Made by a program: the position numbers and the translations under genes. Below are positions 24,741 through 34,540 of a stretch of 64,000 bases of DNA, in pieces. The notes below the pieces were generated by a model. That model saw only the letters and a list, made by a program, of their open reading frames with translations, did no database searches and was not told where the DNA came from. Source of the DNA: Pseudeuparius sepicola (taxonomy: Eukaryota; Arthropoda; Insecta; Coleoptera; Anthribidae); assembly GCA_963920635.1 (NCBI GenBank), contig OY987308.1, forward strand, positions 26,412,096-26,476,095, given 5' to 3'. How positions within the stretch are numbered: position 1 is the first letter of the stretch; each line of letters begins with the position of its first letter.

Positions 24741-25024
24741 AATCTGCTATTGCATATTATTGAAAATAATATATACTTGACGATATTACACTGTTTCATT
24801 GCTTTCCAAATAACTGCCAAAACCTTTTTGATTTCTTATAAAATTAGACACTTTGACTTCACAAGCTCCTAGCGTTACCATATGGCAACAGCCTATATTT
24901 CAAAAAGTACTACTCAGATATTTTTGGAATAAAATATTTTCGTTTCAGGGAGTCATTTTTTACAGTTATTTAAGAAAAAATATCGAAATTTGAAAAAATA
25001 CATAATTCAGGCGTTAATGGGTTA

Positions 25025-25351
25025 AGGTGGATTTATAAACTCGACATTTGCGTTGGCGCTCGCGGTTGACGGTGACCTTCATCGTTGCCTTCCATAACAG
25101 ACATTTTATAACTTTCCGTTTGCGTCGAGAAATGTCAGCTAAACAAAACACCACGTGACCACTGCACTTAATTTTTATTGGACTACGTCGAATTGCTACG
25201 AACGGCGGGACGTGAAAGATGAAATTGGTTTATCTCGGACGGCATCCGACGCAGACGGTAACGTTCTACGACGTAAAATATAGGGATTGAATTTTCGACG
25301 CAAACGGCAACGGCGAGCGCCAACGCAAACATCGAGTTTATAAATCCACCT
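25025..25351. mobile_element. Harbinger-like MITE (327 bp)
   Basis: Long inverted termini (AGGTGGATTTATAAACTCGA and its complement, extending into GCGTTGGCGCTCGC) with no coding capacity. TTA flanks it on both sides (25,022-25,024 and 25,352-25,354), the 3-bp duplication typical of PIF/Harbinger elements. The left TTA is also part of the piggyBac TTAA, so the two elements abut exactly. Confidence 0.85.
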
Positions 25352-25354
25352 TTA

Positions 25355-26400
25355 GATTTAATGTTTGCTAGATTTTCTTGGTAGCGGACTTATCATGTTT
25401 CTATGCTTTTTTTACCATTCCTGCCCTTAAAGTGCGAGTCGCCAACACCTGGCTTCAACGACCACAGCAGATCCAAAAAATTAATCGGTGGCACACTGCT
25501 TCGTCTCTTTTGTTCTAAACATTTGACTGCATTATTAGTTCTGAACTAGGGATGATTACAGAGAGGAATCGTGAGTTTGAAGTTAAAACATTAAGGACCG
25601 CCCGCTTTTCTTTGGAATCACCTACCTCAGGTATTGCGGATTGTTGGTTTAACTAAAACAAAATATGTATGTGTATATGAGAGTGTCATTTTCCACTATT
25701 TCGTCGGCAATTATGCGAAAACACGCCGAAAATCCCAAAAATTGAATAACAAAAATTCAAATATTTTTTTTTAGGTTAATAAAGTTAAAGTTAGGTTATG
25801 TTATTCACAAAGAAGCAAAGTTAGGTCTGTCTCTTACCACCACAAAATCCGACGAACAAAAATCCCCCGCCGCTCCAAAAGTCCGTCTAAAGCCCGTCTC
25901 ACATGACGCGAAAATTTAGGTCCAGAAGAAAAAATCTCCGCTAGAGATGCAGTGCGTTCGGCTATTTTTCGGATTTGTCTTCGGTTTCTCTTGAAGCCTC
26001 GGCTTTTTGCTATGAGGTAAAAATTGTTAGATGAACAAAATATCCCCAGAACGGTGGGAAATGACGCGAAAGTCGGCGGTTTGGACGCGTTTCTAGCGGA
26101 AATGTTTTTCCTCGGGGAGGGACAACGACTTTGGGGACATGTCGGTTTATTGAGAAGTGTGTTGGTTTATTTTAGCGGTAAAACGATTTAAATTTGAATT
26201 TTCAAACGAACTATGTGGAATAAATGGAATTTTAGTTTTATAATATAAGACACTGCAATTTTTGGTGGACAAACTTTACAAGGGGCATTATTTCGTGGAA
26301 AGTGGTTTTCTACTGAGTAATTTTTCCAACGTTATTTTTAGATTTGGATTTAGTTTTTTACAATTTACCGCTTTAATTCCATAATGATAGGCTTTCTTTT
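25355..26400. other. No gene seen
   Basis: Non-coding, mostly AT-rich. 25,840-26,110 is richer in GC, and its CTCCGCTAGAGATGCAGTG stretch recurs loosely at about 27,955-27,975, so it is part of another dispersed repeat. Confidence 0.5.
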
Positions 26401-27240
26401 ATAATCGTAACTGTCATTATGGCAACCTTTTCAGTTTCTATGACTACGTTTATCTCGACGCGTTCGATCCGATTGAGAGAGGTTTGAATTCACTGGAGCG
26501 GACTCAAATAGACGGCGTAAACCCTACAGATTGGAATTCAATCATATTTAAAATTTCAAGTCAAGTCGCTATTTCTAAACAGAAGTTGGCCAGAATGTGC
26601 ACCAACCTACTGTGGAATAAGTATAATAAATTAATGTCCATAGAGAGGATTGAAAACCGTAGGATTCAATACTGCTGATGTAAACGTAGAATTATAAAAG
26701 ATTTGACATAACTCAATCGGATCCATTTCAATCCGATCGAGTTGTCACGAGATAAACGTAGTCTATCTATACAAAACTTCCAAAAATTAATCTAGATACA
26801 TAAATACTTCAGGGACCCACCTAGCATCTAACTCAGACCCCAGTTTAATTTTAAAGGATCTCAATAAGTGCCTATTTTGGGTAGGTAACTGTCATTATGG
26901 CAATCTTTTGAGTTTCTGCCTATACGAAAATTCCAAAAATTAATCTAGCTACAGAAATACCTTCAGGGACCCACATAGCTTCTAACTCAGACCCCAGTTT
27001 AATTTTAAACGATCTCAATAAGTGCCTATTTAGGGTAAATGTCATTATGGCAATCTTTTGAGTTTCTACATATATGAAAATTTAAAAAATTAACCTAGCT
27101 ACATAAATACCTTCAGGGACGTACCTAGCATCTAATTTAGACCCCAGTTTAATTTTAAAGACTCTCAATAAGTGCCTATTTTGGGTAACTGTCATTATGG
27201 CAATCTTTTGAGTCTCCGCCTATACTAAAATTCAAAAAGA
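26400..27240 (+). repeat. Second satellite, about 150-bp monomer, 4-5 copies
   Basis: Direct repeats marked by GTCATTATGGCAA at 26,412, 26,889, 27,042 and 27,190. The spacings are 148-153 bp once the MITE in the first unit is removed. Each unit has CTTCAGGGACCCACATAGC and CTCAATAAGTGCCTATTT. The sequence differs from the large satellite, but the unit length is alike and it also adjoins a spliced module. Confidence 0.88.
26442..26763. mobile_element. MITE inside the second satellite (322 bp)
   Basis: Termini GACTACGTTTATCTCG and CGAGATAAACGTAGTC are perfect inverses. A second inverted block (CGATCCGATTGAG..., ATCCGATCGAGTT) follows. The element interrupts a satellite monomer. Flanks share TAT. 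No transposase. Confidence 0.85.
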
Positions 27241-27269
27241 AGAAAGAAGTATCCCAAGCAACATTTGGT

Positions 27270-27790
27270 AGAAAATAACAGAGAAAACACTCAACAACAA
27301 ATAAATCTTTATTTCTGAGTAAAAAATCTGAAAAGTCACTCACCATATTTTCTGGAGACGGTACATCATCGTCCACAGCGACCAGTTCCTCGCATTTTTA
27401 AAACATGGAGAAGCTTCAAGCAGCATCAGAAGAAAGGCGCCTCGGCAAGCGTTTGGGAAAAAACAGGCACAGGCGTCTGCAATATTTTAGTGCTGTAGCC
27501 TCAACTCTCAACAAACAATCAAAAATCTAACAGAAACAATACGAAACGGCATTAATGGCTCTACTTACCTTTTAATAGCGAGCAACAGCCGACCTGTACA
27601 TTCGAGTCGTTATACATTATAATTGCCAGCAGAAGTTCTAGGTTCCAATCGCAAATATTACATATGCAGTTGTTAGTGGTGAAGGTGAAATTGGTGTCAG
27701 TGGATCATAGTGCTTCCAGTAGTAGAAAACAAGTCTGTAAAAAAAGTTTCCAAGTTGAAGACAATACAAAAATATTATGTTTCTTTTGAA
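27270..27790 (-). other. Spliced module next to second satellite (copy d)
   Basis: A diverged homologue of 19,975-20,420, in the same orientation: TTTATT (AATAAA on minus) at about 27,308, a GTGAGTGA donor with exon edge 27,344, a TATTGCAG acceptor with exon edge 27,476, and an upstream GTAAGT donor near 27,570. The upstream-exon frame is broken here. Like copy c, its 3' end faces a satellite array. Confidence 0.45.
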
Positions 27791-27834
27791 GAGCTTCTAG
27801 TAACATTAAAATGAAGACTTACAGCTGTAAAGTA

Positions 27835-28480
27835 TGTGGTACCCCCGTTTGTCGATTTACACCCCTTTTTACCTAAAGACTCAGAAAAATAGTTTTCTGA
27901 GCCTAAAGATAAAAAATTCGAATATTTTTACTATTTTAAGGTTAGAGGAAAAAAATTCTCCTAGAGATGCAGTGGATTCGACGATTTTTCGGATTTGTCT
28001 TCGGTTTCTATTGAAGCCTCGTTTCTTTGCTCTGGAGCAAAAATTGCTAGAACCTAAACTTTGTAATTTGTGGTTCGGCCTGTCACAAAACACAGAATGG
28101 TTAGGTCGGTTTCTCTTCTTCTTCCGAACGGCAAACAAAGGCGTGGTTTTCCCGATTGAAACCCATAGATGGTATTAAAATTTCGTGGCGCCAATTTTGA
28201 ATTTTTGGTAATAATTGGGGAATAATTATTAATCAATTTTGCGCAAATATTGACATTATCGAACAATTGAATTTTTATCTACTATGACTAGGCAACAGAC
28301 GCAGGTGTTGTTTTCATAATTGCTCGATGCAAAATCTAATAAAAATGGCAACACAACATCCTTTTTAGATAATCATTTTAATCTTTTTATCTTTTTCATC
28401 AGATATGTTTTAGAATATAAAGAAAGAAACATCCTGTTTTGGTTTACATTTTCTTTTCCTCAAATCACAGATTATAAAAA
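27835..28480. other. No gene seen upstream of MBF2-like gene
   Basis: Mostly AT-rich. Contains the dispersed-repeat segment at about 27,955-28,150. A TATAAAAA at 28,473-28,480 lies 35 bp before the next start codon and may be the core promoter of that gene. Confidence 0.4.
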
Positions 28481-28507
28481 GTTTACCTCAAATCATTCGT
28501 TACAAAA

Positions 28508-29029
28508 ATGGACAAAATATTAAACATAATCGCAGTTTGTTTCTTCGCGATTTTTACAGTTGCTTTAGCAGCGCAATGTTCTTCAGATGCATCTCACGAT
28601 TTGACGAATTGCCCTGATCCTCTATCGGCGTAAGTGTGAAATTTTTCAATGTTTTTCAAACTATATATATATATATTTTAATTTTAGTAACATTACCCTT
28701 TTCGATCAAGATATTTATATAAAAGGCGGCTTTCTGAGCACCAAAGAAGAAATTGTTTCCTTCCCAGATAATGGAGTCAACGCGCATTTAATTCACTGCG
28801 TTATTGTAAGTTTTCCAAAAAAAAATCGCCAACTAAAAATTTGTTTAGGTAGGTACTAACTTTATTTTTCTTATAGGTAAATGATAGAAGCAATAACAAC
28901 GAAGGTAGCTGTGTGGAACTCCAAGAGGGTGGCGTGGGGTATTATAATGCAAAAATTAAATTGACCTCCCAGGTTGGCAAAGACATCAACAGTAGGGTGC
29001 AGATTTTTGGTTCAACCGTTGACAAATAA
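28508..29029 (+). CDS. MBF2-family-like small secreted protein
   Basis: Three coding exons (28,508-28,629; 28,688-28,805; 28,877-29,029) join in frame with GT-AG introns to give 130 residues. Residues 1 to about 22 form a signal peptide (MDKILNIIAVCFFAIFTVALA). The mature part resembles insect MBF2-type proteins: a first strand block IYIKGGFLSTKEEIVSFP, then a Gly-rich LQEGGVGYYNAKIKLTSQVG block, ending with VQIFG. MBF2 was named as a silk-moth transcription co-activator, but many family members have signal peptides and unknown roles; this one looks extracellular. A short AT-rich 5' region with TATAAAAA precedes it. The family call rests on pattern and not on a search. Confidence 0.7.
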
Positions 29030-29039
29030 TAAAAATGTG

Positions 29040-30300
29040 ACATATATATATAATGTAAAAAGTAAAGTGTTTCTTACATTATTGTGTGCCTATATATGAC
29101 CTTTAAACTATTATAGATATCCTGCACCTTTGACTTATCACACTTTAAAAATTACTATCTAATCTAAATACAATTGTATGTTATTACAAGATATATACAG
29201 GGGTGTCTCAGAATACGAATCTATGCGCCTGAGGGCCGATACGGAAAATCCGAAGGTGTCGGAATCTAACTTCGCGTCCAGCCGCATTTGATTTTTTTTA
29301 CCCTTATATTCGGCGACGAGGAAAATAAAAGAGGAGCAGGTAGGAAACTCTATGGGACGACCCATGGCATTGCAGTTTGGTGCGGTAAGACCAGGTCGAA
29401 AGCGGGGGGACCCGTTTTATATTTCGATTTTCTCTGGGAGTTCATTTAACGATTCAGCGTAACACGATGTGGTGGTGGCAGTGCCGTGTCTGTCGTTCCG
29501 AGACCTGCTGAGTCAACAAAATCCTGCGGTATTTCTTGCGTTTGCGATAAATTTATTGTGTTTGGTAACAAAAACGACGATTTTCTAGTGCTTGATACGT
29601 TTTTTTCAAGTTCAATCGCGCGTTTGCTTCAGGTTAGCTTGACGCACAGGCAAACGCACTGTATCAATTCACGTTTTTTGTTTAAATAATGAGTAAAGTG
29701 TGGCGTGATTCTACATCAGTTACGCAGGTAGGTACGACGAGTTTTGTATTGTACACAAACATTCACGAGAGCAATTTTCTCATTATAAAGACGACAAAGC
29801 ACCAATTTCTTCATTACAGAACTAATATTTTATCAATCTTTTAATGTAAAACAAATTAAAATAGACACCTACTAACTGTAGTTTTGAATGTTTATACATT
29901 GTCAGACCAGGCTATTTTTAGTAGGTCCTCTAGCGCTAGCAAAAAGTGGCATGATATATTATTCTATTAAAAAATTAGCGTATATATACACTATATCTAT
30001 GCGTAATTCCTCAATAATATAATAGAAAAAGTAGACATTTCTTCGTAGAAAATTCTATGACAATGCTTATAATGATCTTATCTATAAGCTCAAAGTTTAC
30101 AGAGATCCATATCTAGATATTATAGGTCAGAGTAAATATCATCATACATACATATAGGTACATTTTTAAAACAATGTTTTAATTATTTTTCTAACGTTTA
30201 ATACATTTAGATATACCTACATTTAAAAGTAATCTCTTATCGCTTTATAGCTAAATGCATTGCTAATTAAGTTTCAAAGTCACAACTTTTTTCAATCCTT
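29040..30300. other. Intergenic, repeat-like patches
   Basis: No gene recognised. 29,190-29,420 begins with ACAGGGGTGTCTCAG and is GC-richer, as transposon-derived inserts in this window often are. The remainder is AT-rich and could hold 5' untranslated exons of the following ACE-like gene, none of which can be placed. Confidence 0.4.
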
Positions 30301-30310
30301 TTTTCAGGTC

Positions 30311-32882
30311 ATGTTTCTACGCCACTTGCCACTTATTTTAGTCCTGATAAGTTCCAGTACAAAATGCGAATCGTCCCTAGAAACAGAACTTCAGCTAGCT
30401 GACCTCGAGCTAGCTGACAACTGCAGGGACATAGCAGTTGCCACAAAAACAGCAGCGGAATCTGCAAATTTTATTGATAAGGTGAAGTAAAATTTCTATT
30501 TCGATTTATGTGTTAATAGTATATTTCCTAACAAGTGCGGAAAGTGCCGCTTTTCCACACTAGTGCCGAAAAGTGACACTTTCTAAACTAAAATGCGTGC
30601 GGAAAAGTGCACTTTTCCGAACGCTTGTAGAAAAAATATTTTTTTTTTCTTAGATTCAGTCAGAACAACAAAAGGGAGAACTATTGAGGCACAATGCGAA
30701 ATATTATGAACGTTTTAAAGATGAAGATGCGGCAGAAAATTTCAGAAGAAATTTAACTTTGTTAACATATCCAGGTGATGCACTTTTGAATAGAGAAGAA
30801 TGGAATAAGGTGACAGAAAATACTTCACCCCAGGCATAACTTTTATCTGTTTTTTTTTATAGTTGGTCCTCTACGAAAATAACATAGAAGAACTTATCGA
30901 GACAACGAAAATACCATGTCCAAATGCTACAAAGGATTGTTTCCTGAAAAAATCCAATTACGAAAATTTAATGGAGACTTCCAAAGACCCGAAAATGCTC
31001 AAAACGGCTTGGTCTGAATGGCAGAACATTTTTAATGGGACAATTTTAGTGAGGAAAGAGCAGTTTGCTGAAAATTTGATCCTCCTTAAAAATGCAGCTA
31101 CACTCAATGGTAAGGAACTGCCTAAAAAAACTTATTTTGTCTTTAAGATTTTATATTTATTTTTTTAAGGTGCAAATGATGTAAGGTCTTATTGGGAAAT
31201 GCTGACAGACGGAAATGACGCATATACAATGGCAGAAAGTTTTTGGGAGGAAATTAAACCCTTTTACGAAAAATTTCAACAATTCGTAAAGAATAGACTG
31301 TTCGAATATTATAAAATTCAAGAAAGTGCTTCGAATAATATTCCTATATATTTGTTAGGTAGCAATCTCGGAAAAGATTGGAGCAGTATTGCTGACATTG
31401 TATTACCACATCCTCAAGTGCATTTTGATATTGAAACTAATTTAAAATATAAGGTAATAAAGAAAAGTCATATTAGAATCACTTGCTATAATAAAAAACA
31501 TCAGTTTCAATGTTTCTTTGTAGGATCTTAAACAAGTATATAAAATGGCAGAAGACATAACAAAAGACATACATATCGGGGGCTTCGGAAGCACATTTTG
31601 GAACATCAGCAAATTTAATAGTTCGGAATGTAACCCAAGAATCATCACTTATTGTGCTTCAGAACAAATCGAGTAAGGGTTAAAATGAAATTAACCCTGT
31701 TCAAAATATTTAAACTATTTTTTAGACTAATAGAATGTAATAAACCTTCGTGGAAGTCATATCTAGACGCGTATGAAACTGCTTTTAAGATGGCACTGAT
31801 AAACAGGGACTACATAGCACTCACAAGAGAAAATCTTAGATCTTCTCCTACGGATGAATCGATTCAAGAAATTGGCACTTTATTTGGCATTGAACAGTTG
31901 ACACTTGGCGACATTTTGCACAGGGATATTTTCAAAAACGACACCACGAATCAGATGACAAAACTCTTGCTTACCGCGCTGAGAATTTTGCCCAAACTGC
32001 CCTACTATTTGATGGTCGACAAGTGGAGATTCGAGGAAATCGAGAATCCCACTCGACATTTTGCCAAGTCGTTTTGGGAAAAAAGGTAGGCGCATGTACC
32101 ATTTAGTATATGTCACAACTATTTTTTTTACGTTTCAGACAAGAATACCAAGGAGTTCAAGGCGTTACAAATGAAGAATATAACTTTCTGGGCGACAGAG
32201 AAATTGTTTCCAACAAGCCTTACCTGAGCAAATTTTTCGGGATAATTGCCGCATTCCAAATCATCGAAAACTATCAGAGCGAGCAGTATACCCAAAATGC
32301 CGAGTTAGGCGAGAAATTTAACGAAGATACTCAATTTCGGTAAGTTTAAACCGCACTTTAGAACTCAACACGTAAAAACATTTTTTAGGGCGCTTCTTAA
32401 GGAAAAAACCACAAGCGACGACTGGGCGTACCTTCTAACTCTAATATACGGATTAGAACCGTCCACAGGTTCCTTGCTTAAATATTTCCAACCTTTAGAA
32501 GAATACTTTGAGTCGGCACCAAAGGGACAAGCGCCGATTGTCACAACAACCACAACAACAACAACAACAACCACAACAACCACCAAAAAGCCCACAGTCA
32601 CTCCACCACCGACTGGTAGGAAGAAATGGCGTTTTCTTAACGGTTTTAACATATTTTCTTGTAGCTCTTTTGCCCTCAATAAACCCCGAAGTTATCCTGA
32701 ACGATTCTCCAAGTAACACATCTACGGTGGTGGCCACCAAAACTCAGCAGCTGGAAGACCATGTGACGATGTATGTCGGATTGGGGCTTTTGGTAACAGT
32801 TGCCTGCACATTGTTGGCTGCTTTCACTTTTAAAAAGTTGAGAAAGAGGACGAGGACGAATAACAGGAGGTTTGCCACGTAA
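30311..32882 (+). CDS. Catalytically dead ACE-like membrane protein (M2 family)
   Basis: Nine exons: 30,311-30,481; 30,654-30,809; 30,863-31,109; 31,170-31,453; 31,524-31,672; 31,726-32,085; 32,139-32,339; 32,389-32,615; 32,665-32,882. They join in frame to 670 residues. Family blocks include IPIYLLGSNLGKDWSSI, LPYYLMVDKWRF, TKYQG-like RQEYQGVQGVT and LLKYFQPLEEYF. The zinc site is lost: HEMGH is Y352-E-T-A-F356, so both His are gone, while the third ligand Glu (E380, 28 residues on, as in ACE) remains. The usual substrate-binding His and Tyr are Ile and Phe. It has a signal peptide (1-20), a run of 14 Thr in a stalk (about 573-586) and one membrane span (about 635-655) with a basic tail. It is therefore a type I membrane protein, probably binding rather than cutting peptides. 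Drosophila Ance-2 to Ance-5 also lack active-site residues, and Ance-3 is the best guess for a relative. The exon 4 acceptor is TTAAG. Confidence 0.9.
30525..30635. mobile_element. Small palindromic insert in ACE-like intron 1
   Basis: A roughly 100-bp foldback: ACAAGTGCGGAAAGTGCCGC at the left, with GCGGAAAAGTGCACTTTTCCG and AACGCTTGT at the right. Iterated GGAAAAGTG/CACTTTTCC motifs. MITE-like; no target duplication assigned. Confidence 0.65.
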
Positions 32883-32889
32883 CCTCTTG

Positions 32890-34260
32890 GGGGGAAAAGA
32901 ATCAAATTTTGTATATATAGGTTACATAATATAATAAGAATATAAAGACTGTAGGTAGGCATTTTTATATTATACTTCCTAGTGATAAGGTATTTTGTAA
33001 AGAGTTCCTAGTCATTCATATCCTGTTGAACACATCACTGTTAAAAGTATTTTGTATTTAACGTTTTTTAGCGTTGCAATTTCCAATATATTCATTACTT
33101 AAAAACAAAAAAATGTCGTTATTTTGAAGACCTTAAAAAATGTGAAACCAGGTTGTTTGTTAGTAACAAAAAATAAAAATGCAACATCACAATTTGCAAC
33201 AATGCAGGATTAGATAAAATATTCGGATATATCTATAGATTTTGAATTTATAAATTTTGACAGTTCATAGTATACTGTTTAGTAAATTCCTAAAATCTGC
33301 GCCTTTTCAAATGAAATCTGAAGTACAATAATAATTATTAAGCATTATAGGCCAGTATATAAAATTATTCAAAGTGCATATTGTAATTCGATTCACGATG
33401 CCATATGAAAAAATCGATATATTTATTGATAACAGGTTTAGCATTTCAAGGGATCCAATTTTAAAGTGGCGCAACATTTTTTAAATATTGGTTTACTGTG
33501 AAAAAAAGGCATTCAGAGACTTGGGTGTTTCAAATTTTGTATACTACTAGAAGACACTAAAAGATGGTTAATTTGAGACCTGGTAGGTTAAAATCGGTTA
33601 ATATATAAATATAGAGATAATTAATATATTATTATGTAATATTAAATCATGTCCCATTTATAAAATAAAATGTGAGACATTACACACATGCCCAGTTTTT
33701 GTTAAGCTACGCTATAATACAGATCATTTCCCAAGGTAGGTAGAAAAACTTAAAATCAAATTTATATATCCCAGCTTTTTTCTTATAATCATTGAATAAG
33801 TTATAATTTAGCATCTTAGCCAAAATTTGGGCAAATAAAAAAATCGCTAAATTGTTTTCGTGAAAATCGGGGGTATAAAAAAAATCGCAGCCGGCCCTGG
33901 ATTTGCATTTTGAGAATGGCAGGAAGATCAAAAGAAGCGGTTTTTGAAGGCTTTTCAAAAAAAAAAGTTTAGGCGATTATCTCCAAAAATGAAGATTTTA
34001 CTGATTTGTAAAGTTTTAAAGTTGGACAGCCTGTATTAGCACAGAATAAAAAATAGCTTTGCAACGATAGTGTGTGATATAAGTATGGATCAATAATAGA
34101 CAAAAATAGTATTTTTTTGTCTACGAAACCATTATTGCTCATTTCTTCGTGTCTAATATAGAACGCGCACACTTTTTTTATTTTTTGTTATGACCAAAGC
34201 TTAAAGATTTAAGCTATGTTATGACCAAGCATTAGCCAAAAAGTGTACTCAACACAATCC
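32890..34260. other. Intergenic, AT-rich
   Basis: No gene seen. AT-rich, no strong signals. It lies between the ACE-like gene and the PC1/3 first exon. Confidence 0.5.
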
Positions 34261-34264
34261 CACC

Positions 34265-34540
34265 TTAAGTTATACAGGGTGCTTTGTTAATAAGTGTCCG
34301 ACATTTCAGAGGACGATTCCTCAGGTATTCAAATTCACATATAAGCGTGGGTGAACTATAGAAAAACAACCGAGAAAAATTATTTTCATCTACCGTGTGT
34401 TTTCCCCTTAAAACACGGCACAACACTCCCCTCTCCCCTCCCCCCACCAACGACCGAAGAACCGTTTTCAGGTGGCCGCAGTTTCAGTTTCAGTAGCTCC
34501 GAAAACGTCTCGACTTTACGAAATCCCGAAAACGGGGAAA
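34265..34540 (+). promoter_or_regulatory. Region upstream of PC1/3 start codon
   Basis: From 34,265 an ACAGGGTG-starting dispersed-repeat-like segment runs to about 34,370, followed by a C-rich stretch (34,425-34,450). The ATG at 34,541 is chosen because it begins a clean signal peptide; an in-frame GTG upstream is not a eukaryotic start. No TATA box is convincing. Confidence 0.35.

Larger units (their letters stand above)
22060..25021 (+). mobile_element. piggyBac-type element, decayed, with nested jockey insertion
   Basis: TTAA target duplications at 22,056-22,059 and 25,022-25,025 enclose termini CCCATTAGCGCC and GGCGTTAATGGG. CTACCATATGGCAA-like sequence recurs inside both ends as a second inverted motif. 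The transposase remnant lies at 24,010-24,740. Without the 1.47-kb jockey insertion the element is about 1.5 kb, shorter than a full piggyBac, so an internal part of the transposase has been lost. Confidence 0.88.

Noticed and set aside
34472..34540. Upstream extension of PC1/3 exon 1 from a GTG codon
   Set aside because: GTG is not a normal eukaryotic start. The ATG at 34,541 begins a clear signal peptide.
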